DNA of 64,000 bases from Acetobacterium sp. (lineage in GTDB: Bacteria > Bacillota > Clostridia > Eubacteriales > Eubacteriaceae). Position 1 is the first letter of the stretch. Every line of letters begins with the position of its first letter. The stretch covers positions 1-64,000 of the forward strand of contig NZ_JAUSPS010000070.1 of assembly GCF_030652775.1 (NCBI RefSeq), written 5' to 3'. Of the stretch, positions 8,169 to 17,555 are shown piece by piece. The position numbers were made by a program, and so were the translations under genes. The notes beneath the pieces were generated by a model. The model searched no databases, was not told the DNA's origin, and saw only the letters and a program-made list of their open reading frames with translations.

Positions 8169-11100
8169 CTATTTGGTTTCCAGCTCCTTAAAATACTCAC
8201 TAATAATCGCATAGCTATCTTTGAGCCGTTCTTTGTAGGTGGGGACATCCCAGCTTTCCCAGCTAAAGGCCTTCTGATTGGTAAGACCAATACTGGCAAT
8301 CGTCTGGTTGCTGTCCCGTTTCACTAGCACGCCGCTAGCCAGAATGCCTTCGGTTATCACCGTCTGGAGCTCGTTGGTGGTAGGATTCGGGATGATCCGG
8401 GAATCATCCACCACCCGCATCGTCGAGGGATCAGTGACGTTAATCCGGGTCCAGGGAATCCGAATTGAGATGGTTTTGCCTGAAATCTGGACCTGATGAT
8501 GAGAATTGTTCTCCAGGCTGCCAAACGATAACTGGCTTAAATCCTGAATCACGGCTGGAATTGTGGCGCCGTCTTTGGTGACGGTTTCTTTATTGGTCAG
8601 CATTGACATGGTGAAAAATAAGCCGGTTTGTGAAGCGACAGAGCTGTGATTGCCGGTGCTGTTGTTATATCCCGGCTGTACCAGTAAAAGGCCTTCATTG
8701 CTACCATTGATTTCAATGATATACTCCAACCCCGAGCCGGCCTCCGTGTCAAGTTCTGTTGTGTACTTCATATTGCCGCGATCGCGGTCGTAGGTATCCA
8801 GACCGATGATCAGTTGTTCCCGGGAAAAATCAACCAGCCGCTCCAGATCCAGATCAATATACAGATAGGTTTCGTCTGCCGCCAGCGCCATTTTTGAGAT
8901 GACGCCCTGATCCTCAATGATATAGGGCAACGATCGTGGCCCATCTGATTCCATGGCATAAATACCATAGTTCTGTTCCGGATCCACAGCGTTATGCCAC
9001 AAAGGATTGCGATCATAGGGGATGATATAGGGTTCGGTGATCCAGGTCTTCTTGGCCCACTCGTCGGTCCATTCAAAGATGATACCACCGGCATAGCCCT
9101 CTTGCTCGATGGCCTTCATCATCCGGACGATGCCAGTTCCCTGGGCTTCTTCGGTCAGGCCGCCGTGGTTATAGCCATCGGGATTTTCATGGGCATTACC
9201 GGAGCCGGTGGCCAGACCAAATTCTGCCACAATGGCCGGATATTTCTGATGACCGGCGATAAACTCCTGCAGGTAGCCACCATAGCGGAAGCTGCCAGCT
9301 GTATCGGTGTAAGCGGCATAGCTGGTCTCATTGTTCATAAAATCCGGATAGTTGGGATAAATATGATAAGCGCCAAAGAACCCGGACTGGAGTTTATCCC
9401 GGGTCGAAATATGGTTGATATCGACGGAAACCTTATCGTTGTACTGCTTGCTTTTATCCCCGGTTTCATTCCATTCGGAATCGTGCTCAGTTGGATCCAG
9501 GGTCGGCCAGCTGACAATCCCCACCGGATGCTGCCACTTGTAGGTATCTTCTTCGTATTGCAGCACGTAATCACAACTCATCGCCAGCCAGGCCTCCGTG
9601 GGGCTGGCATTGGTTTCGGTATAAAGGTAATTGCCATTAAAGACAAATCCGGCATTTTTTTCGTTGGTGCTGATCACTTCTTCCGGTTCCATTTCCCGAC
9701 CCACTAGATAGCCGACAATGTAAGGCGAAACATCGGCGGTATAGTAGCCATAAGCCCGCCCCTGGCGCGGGGCAATATTAGCTTGGCCATGGATGGCGTC
9801 GATATCCATTTTTATTTCGGCTTGATAGGTGTTATTATAATCAGCGCCCAGGTAATTATGATCGGCCGGATTCTCTTCCGGCCATATTTCCTGATATAGC
9901 CAGAGTTTAGTGTCCGGATGTTCTTCATTGTAAAAAACCAGCGCCGAGTAAAACTGCGGCGGCAACAGCGTATAAACCCTGATGGTATTGGCATTCATCG
10001 CACCAATATGTTCAAACCATTTAAGGTACAGGGCTTCATCATAGGAGAATTCGGTAAACCATTTTCCCGGAACGGAGGAACCGATATTGACCCCTTTGGC
10101 ATAAAAATCTTCCCAGGTGCCATCGACTAAAACCTGAAAACCGGTGCCGGATGTGCGAGCTTCCATCTGGGTACCTGCAATCACTTGCTCGGCCGCTGAA
10201 ATTTCCGGTTTTATCTTTATCTCATTGATAATCTGCTGCATCAGCGGTACATAACAGCCCCAATAAAATTTAGTGTCAGCATTGGGGTTAGCCACCGAAA
10301 ATAATTGCTTAATCTTAGCAAATCCGGCATAATTCCAGAGCGTTCCCGAAAAATCCCTCTGGGCAAAATCACCGGCAAAATAATAGGCCGTATATTGGGA
10401 ATTAATCGATCGGGTAATCCCAGCATAGTCGGTGCCCAGACCAAACTCGGCCAGCGCTGTTTTTCCCGCTTCACTGACATCCAGATGCAGTGTTGCGAGG
10501 GTTTCGGATGAGGCGTCAGGTTTGACCAGATCAAACCATTGCTGAAAAGGAAAACCGCCGTTGATAGCGAATTCATCCTGATAGGCCTCATTAAAAGACA
10601 GACTGACTGCGTCTTTATTCAGCGCTTCTTTGTCTTTTAACACCAGTACTTGATCCTGATTTGACACCAGCACTAGACCGCCGCCCCGGTATTCCCAGGC
10701 TTTGCCGGTCTGTTTTTCATAATTGTTGACGATAATTTCGGGAATTTCAACGTCTTTTTTTAGATCGGTAAAATACTTCCCGCTCCAACCGGTAAAGGAA
10801 ACCCGAAAAATATCCTGAAGTCCCTGCTGACTGTCGGCATCCCAGATATCAAACTCGCCGATGATGGTGTTACCACCACCCAGATTGTTTTTAATACTGG
10901 TCAGATCCGCTTCACTGAGATCGCCTACCAGCGGTTTCTGGGCAACGCCAGCGTAAATGTCATCGCTAGCCACGCCGTTAAAATCGCTGCGATAAACCCC
11001 ATCGGTATCAGCCAGATAAATAAGTTGCGGCATTTCTTGAGTTTGGGGAATTTCCCGGACCTGATAATCCTGGTCCGATTTTGGGAAAACCCCATAATAA

Positions 11101-11336
11101 TCGCTGTCGTAACGCAAGGGATTGCCGGTGCTTTCAAGAACGACTTTTTCACTGTTCAAAGCCCACATCAAGCCCTTGTGTTCTTTGTAGGAAGGGTTCG
11201 GCACGGTTTTGTCCACCACCCAGACATTCAAAGATGTTGAGGCCTGATTGTTCCAGATTAAAAACGGCAACACTAATACACCAAATAAAACCACCGCAAT
11301 CCCAATACTCCATAAAACCACCGATTTTATCTTCAT
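8169..11336 (-). CDS. Membrane-anchored glycoside hydrolase-like protein
   Basis: A 1055-aa protein with an N-terminal membrane anchor (about residues 8-28) and a large extracytoplasmic part. From about residue 410 a (beta/alpha)8-type hydrolase domain is visible: GVNIGSSVPGKW and NTIRVYTLLPPQFYSAL early strands, a GREMEPEE segment where the acid/base Glu of clan A enzymes would lie, and VAEFGLATGSG as the likely nucleophile strand, then FEWTDEW. A C-terminal beta-rich region (about 780-1000) resembles a carbohydrate-binding or DUF-type sandwich. The ATG overlaps the glycosyltransferase stop codon (ATGA), so translation is coupled. Most likely it trims or modifies the polysaccharide made by the upstream synthase. 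The exact GH family is not assigned, and catalytic residues are by analogy. Confidence 0.7.
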   Translation of the reverse strand: MKIKSVVLWSIGIAVVLFGVLVLPFLIWNNQASTSLNVWVVDKTVPNPSYKEHKGLMWALNSEKVVLESTGNPLRYDSDYYGVFPKSDQDYQVREIPQTQEMPQLIYLADTDGVYRSDFNGVASDDIYAGVAQKPLVGDLSEADLTSIKNNLGGGNTIIGEFDIWDADSQQGLQDIFRVSFTGWSGKYFTDLKKDVEIPEIIVNNYEKQTGKAWEYRGGGLVLVSNQDQVLVLKDKEALNKDAVSLSFNEAYQDEFAINGGFPFQQWFDLVKPDASSETLATLHLDVSEAGKTALAEFGLGTDYAGITRSINSQYTAYYFAGDFAQRDFSGTLWNYAGFAKIKQLFSVANPNADTKFYWGCYVPLMQQIINEIKIKPEISAAEQVIAGTQMEARTSGTGFQVLVDGTWEDFYAKGVNIGSSVPGKWFTEFSYDEALYLKWFEHIGAMNANTIRVYTLLPPQFYSALVFYNEEHPDTKLWLYQEIWPEENPADHNYLGADYNNTYQAEIKMDIDAIHGQANIAPRQGRAYGYYTADVSPYIVGYLVGREMEPEEVISTNEKNAGFVFNGNYLYTETNASPTEAWLAMSCDYVLQYEEDTYKWQHPVGIVSWPTLDPTEHDSEWNETGDKSKQYNDKVSVDINHISTRDKLQSGFFGAYHIYPNYPDFMNNETSYAAYTDTAGSFRYGGYLQEFIAGHQKYPAIVAEFGLATGSGNAHENPDGYNHGGLTEEAQGTGIVRMMKAIEQEGYAGGIIFEWTDEWAKKTWITEPYIIPYDRNPLWHNAVDPEQNYGIYAMESDGPRSLPYIIEDQGVISKMALAADETYLYIDLDLERLVDFSREQLIIGLDTYDRDRGNMKYTTELDTEAGSGLEYIIEINGSNEGLLLVQPGYNNSTGNHSSVASQTGLFFTMSMLTNKETVTKDGATIPAVIQDLSQLSFGSLENNSHHQVQISGKTISIRIPWTRINVTDPSTMRVVDDSRIIPNPTTNELQTVITEGILASGVLVKRDSNQTIASIGLTNQKAFSWESWDVPTYKERLKDSYAIISEYFKELETK

Positions 11337-14300
11337 GATGCCACCTCGTCGACTTTTCCGGAAAATCCCTTACGGTCAGCCTTCTGCCAGCCAACCGGTT
11401 TTCTGAACATGTTGATATAGCCACCGAAGCGCCAGAGACTGAAAAATTGCCTAACCCCAAAGTTCTCAATAATGGCATAAAAAACCAGAATCCATAGTTC
11501 TTTTCGGGAAAAATTCTGACCATTTTTTTCGGAAATTAGCAAAGAAGACACCGAAACCAGGATGCCCATCAGAACCATAGAAATGAACAGGATAATTGCA
11601 ATTTCAGCATTGAAGATCCCCAGAAATACCGACAATAAAACCATCAGATATCCCTGGATCTCAAAAAGCGGACCCAGCATCTCAAAAATATAAAAATAGG
11701 GCATGGCGATGATACCAATCCGGCCATAGCTGGGGTTGAACATCATTTTCCGGTGAAAGGTCAAAATTTCAATCAAACCACGATGCCAGCGGTAGCGCTG
11801 TTTTTTGAGAGTTTTGATATCCTCGGGAACCTCGGTCCAGCAATTAGCATTATAGGCATAGAGAATCCGAAAGGGGCGTTTGTCTTCTTTCATCTGCCTG
11901 CTGATCCGCACCACAAGTTCCATATCTTCACCTACTGTATCGGTTTTGTATTTACCGCTGCTGGTAAGGTAGCCGCCCACATTGATGAGCCGTTCTTTGC
12001 GAAAAAGGCCAAAGGCGCCGGAAATAATCAGCAAACAGTTAAAATAAGACCAGCCCAACCGCCCCGACATAAAGGAGCGGATGTATTCAATGGTTTGAAA
12101 CCGAGCCAGCTTGTTTTCTGCCAGGCCTTTTTGGGCGATCTGTCCGCAATCAATGGTACAGCCATTGATCGGCAGAACATTTCCCCCCAGAGCGGGTGTT
12201 TCGGTTTCTTCATCCAGGGTTAATGATGCCAGCTTTATCAGAGCGTCATCTTCCAGCAACGAATCAGCATCAATACCGCAGACGTATTCCTTTTTGGCAA
12301 TGTTGATCCCGACGTTAAGCGAATCCGCTTTGCCACCGTTATTCTTATCGACGACAATCAGCTGCGGCCGTGAGCGGTTCAAATAGACTCCCCGAACCGG
12401 CTTGGTGCTGAGTCGGCTGTTATATAGATAATCGACTCGTTTCAGATCATAGTAGCGAATCAGGGTATTCAGCGTCTGATCTTTTGAACCATCATTGACG
12501 ATAATCAGTTCATACTCCGGATACTTAAGATTCAGAAGCGAATTGGCGCTTTCGATGATGGTTTTTGCCTCGTTGTATGCCGGAGCGATAATGGAAATGG
12601 AAGGCAACATTCGTTTTTTGAAAAGCAGAGACATATCCTTGATATTCCATAGCCGTTCCTGCCTGACCACGCTGATGTAGGAAAACAGCAACAGGATCAG
12701 ATAGATCAGATTAACTGCCATGGCATAATAGGCAATGTAATAATTAAAATCCATGACAAAAAGCTCAAGCTGATCAACAAAGGGCATCACAAAAAAGATA
12801 TGCCAATGACGAATGGCGTAAATTACCGGGATAATCAGCCCGCTACCCAATAACAAAGCAAGTAACCTCCGGGTCATTTTTTCATTCCGTTTAACTGGTT
12901 CGCTTTCAGTTGATTCAGCAATTTGGATCAGACCGCATTTTTTAACTAACCGCTCATTTAAATACCGGGCAAAGTCGTTTTCCAGCTCCCTGGTCTGGTA
13001 TATCGCTGCTTTGATAATGGCAATCAGTTCATTTTCAATATTGATGTCCTTGTTTTTATTGAGAAAGTCAATGACTTCACTGGTTTTTCCCAACAGAATG
13101 ATTTCACTGATGATTTTTTTGGCATCGTCATTGTTCTTTCCGTTAAGTTTCATAATAAAATACTCGATTCGCAAAGATAAAATAGTCGCCAGGTCTTTTT
13201 TGACCCGTTGATCAGTTTCCTTTAGAAAGGCTGAAACAACTTGATTGAAATAGACATGATTCTTTTCAATCATTGTTGAAATGCCATTGATGGCACCTCT
13301 GGCGGTGTCTTCCTCCCTGAGAAAACCCAGCAATTTATCCAATTTTTCAGTTGATTTAAAATTTGCCAGGGCCCGCATGGCCGCATTTCTGATCTCCATA
13401 GCATCAGCATAAAGATATTGATCCTGGTCCAGAACCTTCGGGTAATATTCCGCAACAATATCGCAGGCTTTGATAACCAGTTGGTGATGGGCTGCTCCGC
13501 TGTTCACACTCACCGGTAGTAGTTCATAGCGCCGGCAAGAAAAATCGGCCGCCACATCACCCTCGTAACGACAATTCATGCGGCTGCCCTCCAGCAAGGG
13601 ACTGCTGTTGACACAATTGATGCATTGCCGAACACCAGCTTTACCATAGAGGCTTTCCAAATATTTTATGGTTTCTTGCCGGGTATCAATGAGTTGAATC
13701 AGGTAGTTTCTCAACTCTTCGGAAAAATAAACAGAAGCAAAATCGACAATCAATTCCTGGTACTCAATCCGCTGACTATTAATGATTTCAGGTAAAAAAC
13801 GGTGAAAGTCTTCACCAAAATCAGCAATCAGCATATTCACCTTATTGCGGTAAAAACGACTCTCATTTAAAAGTGAATTGGTGAGTACGGGCAGTGATTC
13901 TTTTTTGCCGATATCTGTCAAACCGTTGGCAATGTAAAGTTTTAAGGTGCTGTTTGTTTCTTTTTTCAGAGATTCCTCCAGCGCCAGACGGGCCTTTTCG
14001 GTGCCGAGGACGCCTAAATACAAGGCTGTTTCAGACTTTTTGGTAATACTTCGGGATTTTAATCCTTTCAGCGATTTTTTTTCAAAACTGTCTATGTCAA
14101 TGGAACTGGCAATGTTTTTTTTGAGCTGTTGATCGTATCGCACCGATTGGCTAACTTGGTAATAGTTGGCGATCTCCATAGGCTCATAGGCATCTGCTTG
14201 ATTTCCGGAGGCCGCATTCACCAGTTCTTCTTTTTGATGTTCGGCAAAGATCAGACTCTTATCACTTTCCCCTCTGCCCCTGATCAGGCGCACAATAATT

Positions 14301-14362
14301 ACCAGATCGGCGATCAATATCAAAATCCCAATGATGATCCAGATTTCAAATATTTCTATCAT
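11333..14362 (-). CDS. HEAT-repeat membrane glycosyltransferase family 2 (polysaccharide synthase)
   Basis: A 1009-aa BcsA/IcaA-like processive synthase. It has an N-terminal TM helix (about 5-25), then a HEAT/Armadillo-like helical region (about 85-480) that includes a Cys cluster near residues 247-280 (QCINC, MNC, FSC). Two TM helices follow (about 500-565), then a GT-A domain with APAYNEAKTI, VNDGSKDQT, a DADS metal motif, GEDMEL and the Q-x-x-R-W product-binding motif (QRYRWHRG). Several C-terminal TM helices follow. It uses a nucleotide sugar to build and export a polymer. Its ATG overlaps the stop of the upstream sensor gene and its own stop overlaps the next start. The HEAT fusion is unusual and may be a regulatory or assembly platform. 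No PilZ motif (RxxxR...D/NxSxxG) is evident. Confidence 0.88.
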   Translation of the reverse strand: MIEIFEIWIIIGILILIADLVIIVRLIRGRGESDKSLIFAEHQKEELVNAASGNQADAYEPMEIANYYQVSQSVRYDQQLKKNIASSIDIDSFEKKSLKGLKSRSITKKSETALYLGVLGTEKARLALEESLKKETNSTLKLYIANGLTDIGKKESLPVLTNSLLNESRFYRNKVNMLIADFGEDFHRFLPEIINSQRIEYQELIVDFASVYFSEELRNYLIQLIDTRQETIKYLESLYGKAGVRQCINCVNSSPLLEGSRMNCRYEGDVAADFSCRRYELLPVSVNSGAAHHQLVIKACDIVAEYYPKVLDQDQYLYADAMEIRNAAMRALANFKSTEKLDKLLGFLREEDTARGAINGISTMIEKNHVYFNQVVSAFLKETDQRVKKDLATILSLRIEYFIMKLNGKNNDDAKKIISEIILLGKTSEVIDFLNKNKDINIENELIAIIKAAIYQTRELENDFARYLNERLVKKCGLIQIAESTESEPVKRNEKMTRRLLALLLGSGLIIPVIYAIRHWHIFFVMPFVDQLELFVMDFNYYIAYYAMAVNLIYLILLLFSYISVVRQERLWNIKDMSLLFKKRMLPSISIIAPAYNEAKTIIESANSLLNLKYPEYELIIVNDGSKDQTLNTLIRYYDLKRVDYLYNSRLSTKPVRGVYLNRSRPQLIVVDKNNGGKADSLNVGINIAKKEYVCGIDADSLLEDDALIKLASLTLDEETETPALGGNVLPINGCTIDCGQIAQKGLAENKLARFQTIEYIRSFMSGRLGWSYFNCLLIISGAFGLFRKERLINVGGYLTSSGKYKTDTVGEDMELVVRISRQMKEDKRPFRILYAYNANCWTEVPEDIKTLKKQRYRWHRGLIEILTFHRKMMFNPSYGRIGIIAMPYFYIFEMLGPLFEIQGYLMVLLSVFLGIFNAEIAIILFISMVLMGILVSVSSLLISEKNGQNFSRKELWILVFYAIIENFGVRQFFSLWRFGGYINMFRKPVGWQKADRKGFSGKVDEVAS

Positions 14363-16383
14363 CGAAGCGACTCTCCCTTAATTTTATTCTGAATGACCCC
14401 CATTAATTCCGAAAGCATAAACGGTTTTTTAAAATAATGCTCCACCCCCAAACTGGATGCCCGGAGAACAGACTCATCATTTTTTAGATAGGACAAATAA
14501 ATAAAGGGAATTTTGCTGGTATTGGAATCCGCCAGCATTTCTTCCCGAAACAGAAAACCATCCATTTTAGGAATCATCACCTCTGAAATAATCAGCAGCG
14601 GGTTTTTATCCCTTGCGATTTGTACCGCTGTCTGACCGTCAATGGCAGTAATCACTCGATAATTAATATTTTCAAGGGCGGTTTTTAATACGTCCACCGA
14701 AATTTCATCCGCATCTGCAATCAGGATTTTGCCAATATCATCCTGGTATTCATTGATCGAGGATTGACTACAGACAATATCTCTGCCCATATTTCTGGCG
14801 ATCTTAGCTCGCATGACGGCAACATTATAAAATGCCTCATCCAATTTACCATGGTATTCCGCTTTCTCTCGGATCTCGCCGAGCCAGGCCAGACCGATGG
14901 AAGCTGTCACTTTTTCTATGAATTTTTCCGATGAGGCAATGCTATTTCTGATTTTTTCAGCAAAATCCAAGGCCGCTTCATTTGTCGTCTGGGGAATATA
15001 ACAGGCAAAAGTAAATCCCTGCAGCTTAAACAATACCTCATTCCCCTCTTTTAATTCCTCTAAAATAAATACCACGTTCCGCTGAATCTCTTCCACCTCG
15101 TCATGCCCATACAAATATTCAATCCGTTCAATGTTATCCAGACTGATAATGACCAAGCCCGGATTTTGTTCAGAAAAATCGTTCAAAATGCTGTTGATCT
15201 CACTGGCCAGATAGTTCTTAAAAAAACTATAATTATACAAACCGGTGATGGCACAACGAATCAGTTTGTTCTGTGATTCCAAAATACTGGACTCCAACCG
15301 GCTATTGATTTCTTTTAACAGCCGATTTTGCTCGGTGAGACTGGAAGCTTCATCTTCGGCCTTTTTGATATGGCTTTCAAAAACTTCCGGCATCGGAATA
15401 TCATATTCTTTGGATAAGGTTTCCGTTAAGGGTTCAATGACGATCAGCCATGTTATCCCTTTTATTACCAGAATCCGTTCAAATATCATATTCCACAACT
15501 CATTGCCGGTAACATTGTAGTCAGTGATATTCATATTTTCGTCCAAAGTTAATGCCATATCTGTTACCACCTCCCGAACCGATTCCTGATTGAAAATTGA
15601 CCCCAACCGTTTCAGAACCGCCGAGCAGATGCCCATATAGCCCCCGGACTTGGCCAGATCCCGTTTAATCGGGTTAAGTAGCGTACCACATTCCAGATCT
15701 CTTAAAGCTTTAATATAAGAAATGATATTTCCCTTGATGATGGATCCATGCTGGGGAACAATCATGACGATATCCATCGCCAGAAACGTTTCCATCACCG
15801 GTCGGAGAATGCTGTTGGATGGCATATAGTGTTCATGAAATGTTTTCATTTTTTCCAGATAGTCGTCTTGGGCGTAGAGATTCCATTCATAGGAAAATGC
15901 TCCGAAGAGATCGCTCGAAAAGAGGATTTTGGTCTGGTAATCATAGGTGGTAAAAGCGCCCGGGAAATGAAGATAGGGGGTCAGAACAAAACCCAGAATC
16001 CGTCCGGATGTCAGGGTAAGTTTAAACTCATTTTCATTGATGATATAATAATCCGATTTGATGCCATAATACTTGACCAGGGTTTGGGTCCGCCAATGCG
16101 TGACCACTTCGAACTTTGCCCCGGCTTTTTCAAAAAGTGGAACGGCCGAACACAAATCTGGATCCTGATGATGAAGAATCACATATTTGATTTTCTCCAG
16201 GGCGATGAGACTGCAGACATTTTCATAGACATCCTCAAAATCCAGCACCGAACCGGGATCAATGAGTACTCCTTGATCGCCATCCACAATTAAATAAGGA
16301 TTACAATGTAATCCGCCATCCTGGGCACAGCCCCCGACCCAATATATTCCTGTTGCTATTTCTGCTGTTCGAGATGTTGTCAT
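14359..16383 (-). CDS. ODP di-iron metallo-beta-lactamase fused to degenerate GGDEF and receiver domains
   Basis: A 674-aa cytoplasmic sensor. Residues 1-250 form an FprA-type ODP domain with a complete di-iron ligand set: H72-x-D74-x-D76, H139, D158 and H212, with the 62- and 18-residue spacings of flavodiiron proteins. A short coiled coil (about 330-385) leads to a GGDEF-fold domain (about 390-530) in which the active-site loop reads LQGFTF, so it is probably not a cyclase. The C-terminal receiver (about 552-670) has Glu at the phosphoacceptor position (about residue 601; IISEVMIPKMDG) and may be phosphorylation-independent. GGAGGAG precedes the ATG at 16383, which follows the GH16 stop by 11 bp. 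It is likely to sense O2 or NO and control the adjacent synthase. Confidence 0.85.
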   Translation of the reverse strand: MTTSRTAEIATGIYWVGGCAQDGGLHCNPYLIVDGDQGVLIDPGSVLDFEDVYENVCSLIALEKIKYVILHHQDPDLCSAVPLFEKAGAKFEVVTHWRTQTLVKYYGIKSDYYIINENEFKLTLTSGRILGFVLTPYLHFPGAFTTYDYQTKILFSSDLFGAFSYEWNLYAQDDYLEKMKTFHEHYMPSNSILRPVMETFLAMDIVMIVPQHGSIIKGNIISYIKALRDLECGTLLNPIKRDLAKSGGYMGICSAVLKRLGSIFNQESVREVVTDMALTLDENMNITDYNVTGNELWNMIFERILVIKGITWLIVIEPLTETLSKEYDIPMPEVFESHIKKAEDEASSLTEQNRLLKEINSRLESSILESQNKLIRCAITGLYNYSFFKNYLASEINSILNDFSEQNPGLVIISLDNIERIEYLYGHDEVEEIQRNVVFILEELKEGNEVLFKLQGFTFACYIPQTTNEAALDFAEKIRNSIASSEKFIEKVTASIGLAWLGEIREKAEYHGKLDEAFYNVAVMRAKIARNMGRDIVCSQSSINEYQDDIGKILIADADEISVDVLKTALENINYRVITAIDGQTAVQIARDKNPLLIISEVMIPKMDGFLFREEMLADSNTSKIPFIYLSYLKNDESVLRASSLGVEHYFKKPFMLSELMGVIQNKIKGESLR

Positions 16384-16394
16384 TTCTTCTCCTC

Positions 16395-17060
16395 CTAATA
16401 TCGAATCCAATCAACTAATAAAAACTGATCTGCTGGTGGCGGGGTACCCTCCAGCCAGTTAGGGTACCAGCTATTGACCATCAGCTGCATCGGTTGCCCA
16501 ACTGGAAATCCCTCTTGCCATTCCATTATCAACTTATTGTCCACATAAAAAACCAGCTGGTCGGCAGTATAATCAAAGCGATAAGTGTGAAAATCAGCGG
16601 TGGGATCAAAGCCCAGCTCTCCGACATACTCGTTTTTCACTGCGCCGTCAGCATAGGTGGTCAGTAACAACTTGCCTTCTGTACTATTGTGTATTTCAAT
16701 GTCGATTTCATAAAAATAATCCGGTGCAGCATAAAGAAAAAAACCAGTGATGGATGAAGGTGCCTCCGGCAATTTCATGCGGGTTTCATAGCTGCCATAG
16801 GTCGACGATTCCTGTTTAATGAATTCCCCACCCTCCAGGGTATTGGCTGGCATCTTGATATTAAGGTATCCATCCTTGACTTCAACATTTGTGGGACTTA
16901 ACCGACTTCGCCCCAGCGTTTTGTTGGATACCGCCCAGATCCCTTCATCAAGGTTATCAAAATTATCTCGAGATGACTGGTTTACCCAATCGATATATTC
17001 CATCATACCAATAAGCAAGCATCCCAAAACTATCATCAGAATGAGCAACGACCTCTTCAT
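16395..17060 (-). CDS. GH16-family beta-glucanase, membrane-anchored or secreted
   Basis: A 221-aa protein with an N-terminal hydrophobic anchor or signal (about residues 4-22, no clear cleavage site) and a GH16 jelly-roll domain. The catalytic motif E-x-D-x-E is intact (YEIDIEIHN, about residues 120-128), with the flanking GSYETRMKLP and FHTYRFDYT strands typical of lichenases and laminarinases. The ATG at 17060 is chosen because AAAGGA lies ten bases upstream and the anchor starts directly after it. It is the first gene of the four-gene polysaccharide operon, 11 bp before the sensor gene. It probably cuts a beta-linked glucan, releasing or editing the operon's polymer. Substrate linkage cannot be read from the sequence. 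Confidence 0.85.
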   Translation of the reverse strand: MKRSLLILMIVLGCLLIGMMEYIDWVNQSSRDNFDNLDEGIWAVSNKTLGRSRLSPTNVEVKDGYLNIKMPANTLEGGEFIKQESSTYGSYETRMKLPEAPSSITGFFLYAAPDYFYEIDIEIHNSTEGKLLLTTYADGAVKNEYVGELGFDPTADFHTYRFDYTADQLVFYVDNKLIMEWQEGFPVGQPMQLMVNSWYPNWLEGTPPPADQFLLVDWIRY

Positions 17061-17200
17061 ATCGCAGTTTCCTTTCCCGGCAAATATTAAACGCATTGGG
17101 CCTACGTCGCAATTAAATAGATTTAATGTAAATATCATCTCTATTTTATCAGTATTCTATCCATTTCTCCAGGCTTATTTTAGAATAATCGGTACTCTGA

Positions 17201-17374
17201 CCCCTTGAAACTTTAAGGTCTGATGCCCCCCCAAAAGGGATAGTAATTAATGAATCTGTCGGTCTGTTTTTTAAGACCGGGGACCAGGCCATCATGATCA
17301 ATCGCAATTTGATTGATAAAGCCCTTTCCACAGGGATTGACATAAGCGACTTCGACAATTACCAGGAAAATTAA
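17201..17374 (+). pseudogene. Possible remnant of an unrecognised gene
   Basis: A 57-codon open frame follows a stop at 17198 and ends at TAA 17372. It lacks a usable start until ATG 17294 and has no ribosome binding site. The translated tail (for example LFFKTGDQAIMINRN, then LIDKALSTGIDISDF) has normal protein-like composition, unlike the surrounding AT-rich DNA. This suggests the 3' end of a decayed gene. The family is not recognised, and a chance open frame remains possible. Confidence 0.25.
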
Positions 17375-17494
17375 TGTAAGGTCCAATTTTGATTTTTCTC
17401 TCCGTCATTTTTAGTTGGCTCTGATATTTCTGATTCTAACCTTTTTATACCCAACTGTAATGGTTTTAAAGGAGGCTTTTATATATTTACAGAT

Positions 17495-17529
17495 AAAAAA
17501 AGGCATCTGCACAATAATGCCCAGATGCC
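17495..17529 (-). terminator. Intrinsic terminator of the P-type ATPase gene
   Basis: Minus-strand arms GGCATCTG and CAGATGCC enclose a twelve-base loop and are followed by seven T, 27 bp past the ATPase stop codon. Confidence 0.85.
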
Positions 17530-17555
17530 CAAAGATTTAATTCGATGATTTCGAA

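Larger units (their letters stand above)
17061..17555. other. Intergenic region between the polysaccharide operon and the P-type ATPase
   Basis: 495 bases. It contains the presumed promoter of the minus-strand polysaccharide operon (about 17060-17160), a start-less plus-strand reading frame that may be a gene remnant (17201-17374), and the terminator of the ATPase gene (17495-17529). I identify no other gene. Confidence 0.5.

Noticed and set aside
8051-8299. 82-aa minus-strand frame at the end of the 1055-aa gene
   Set aside because: Mostly an out-of-frame overlap with the hydrolase-like gene; only the last 40 codons are free and they have no start signal.
8994-9707. 237-aa plus-strand open frame opposite the glycoside hydrolase-like gene
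   Set aside because: Composition follows the codon pattern of the opposite strand, and the minus-strand gene has coupled starts and recognisable motifs.
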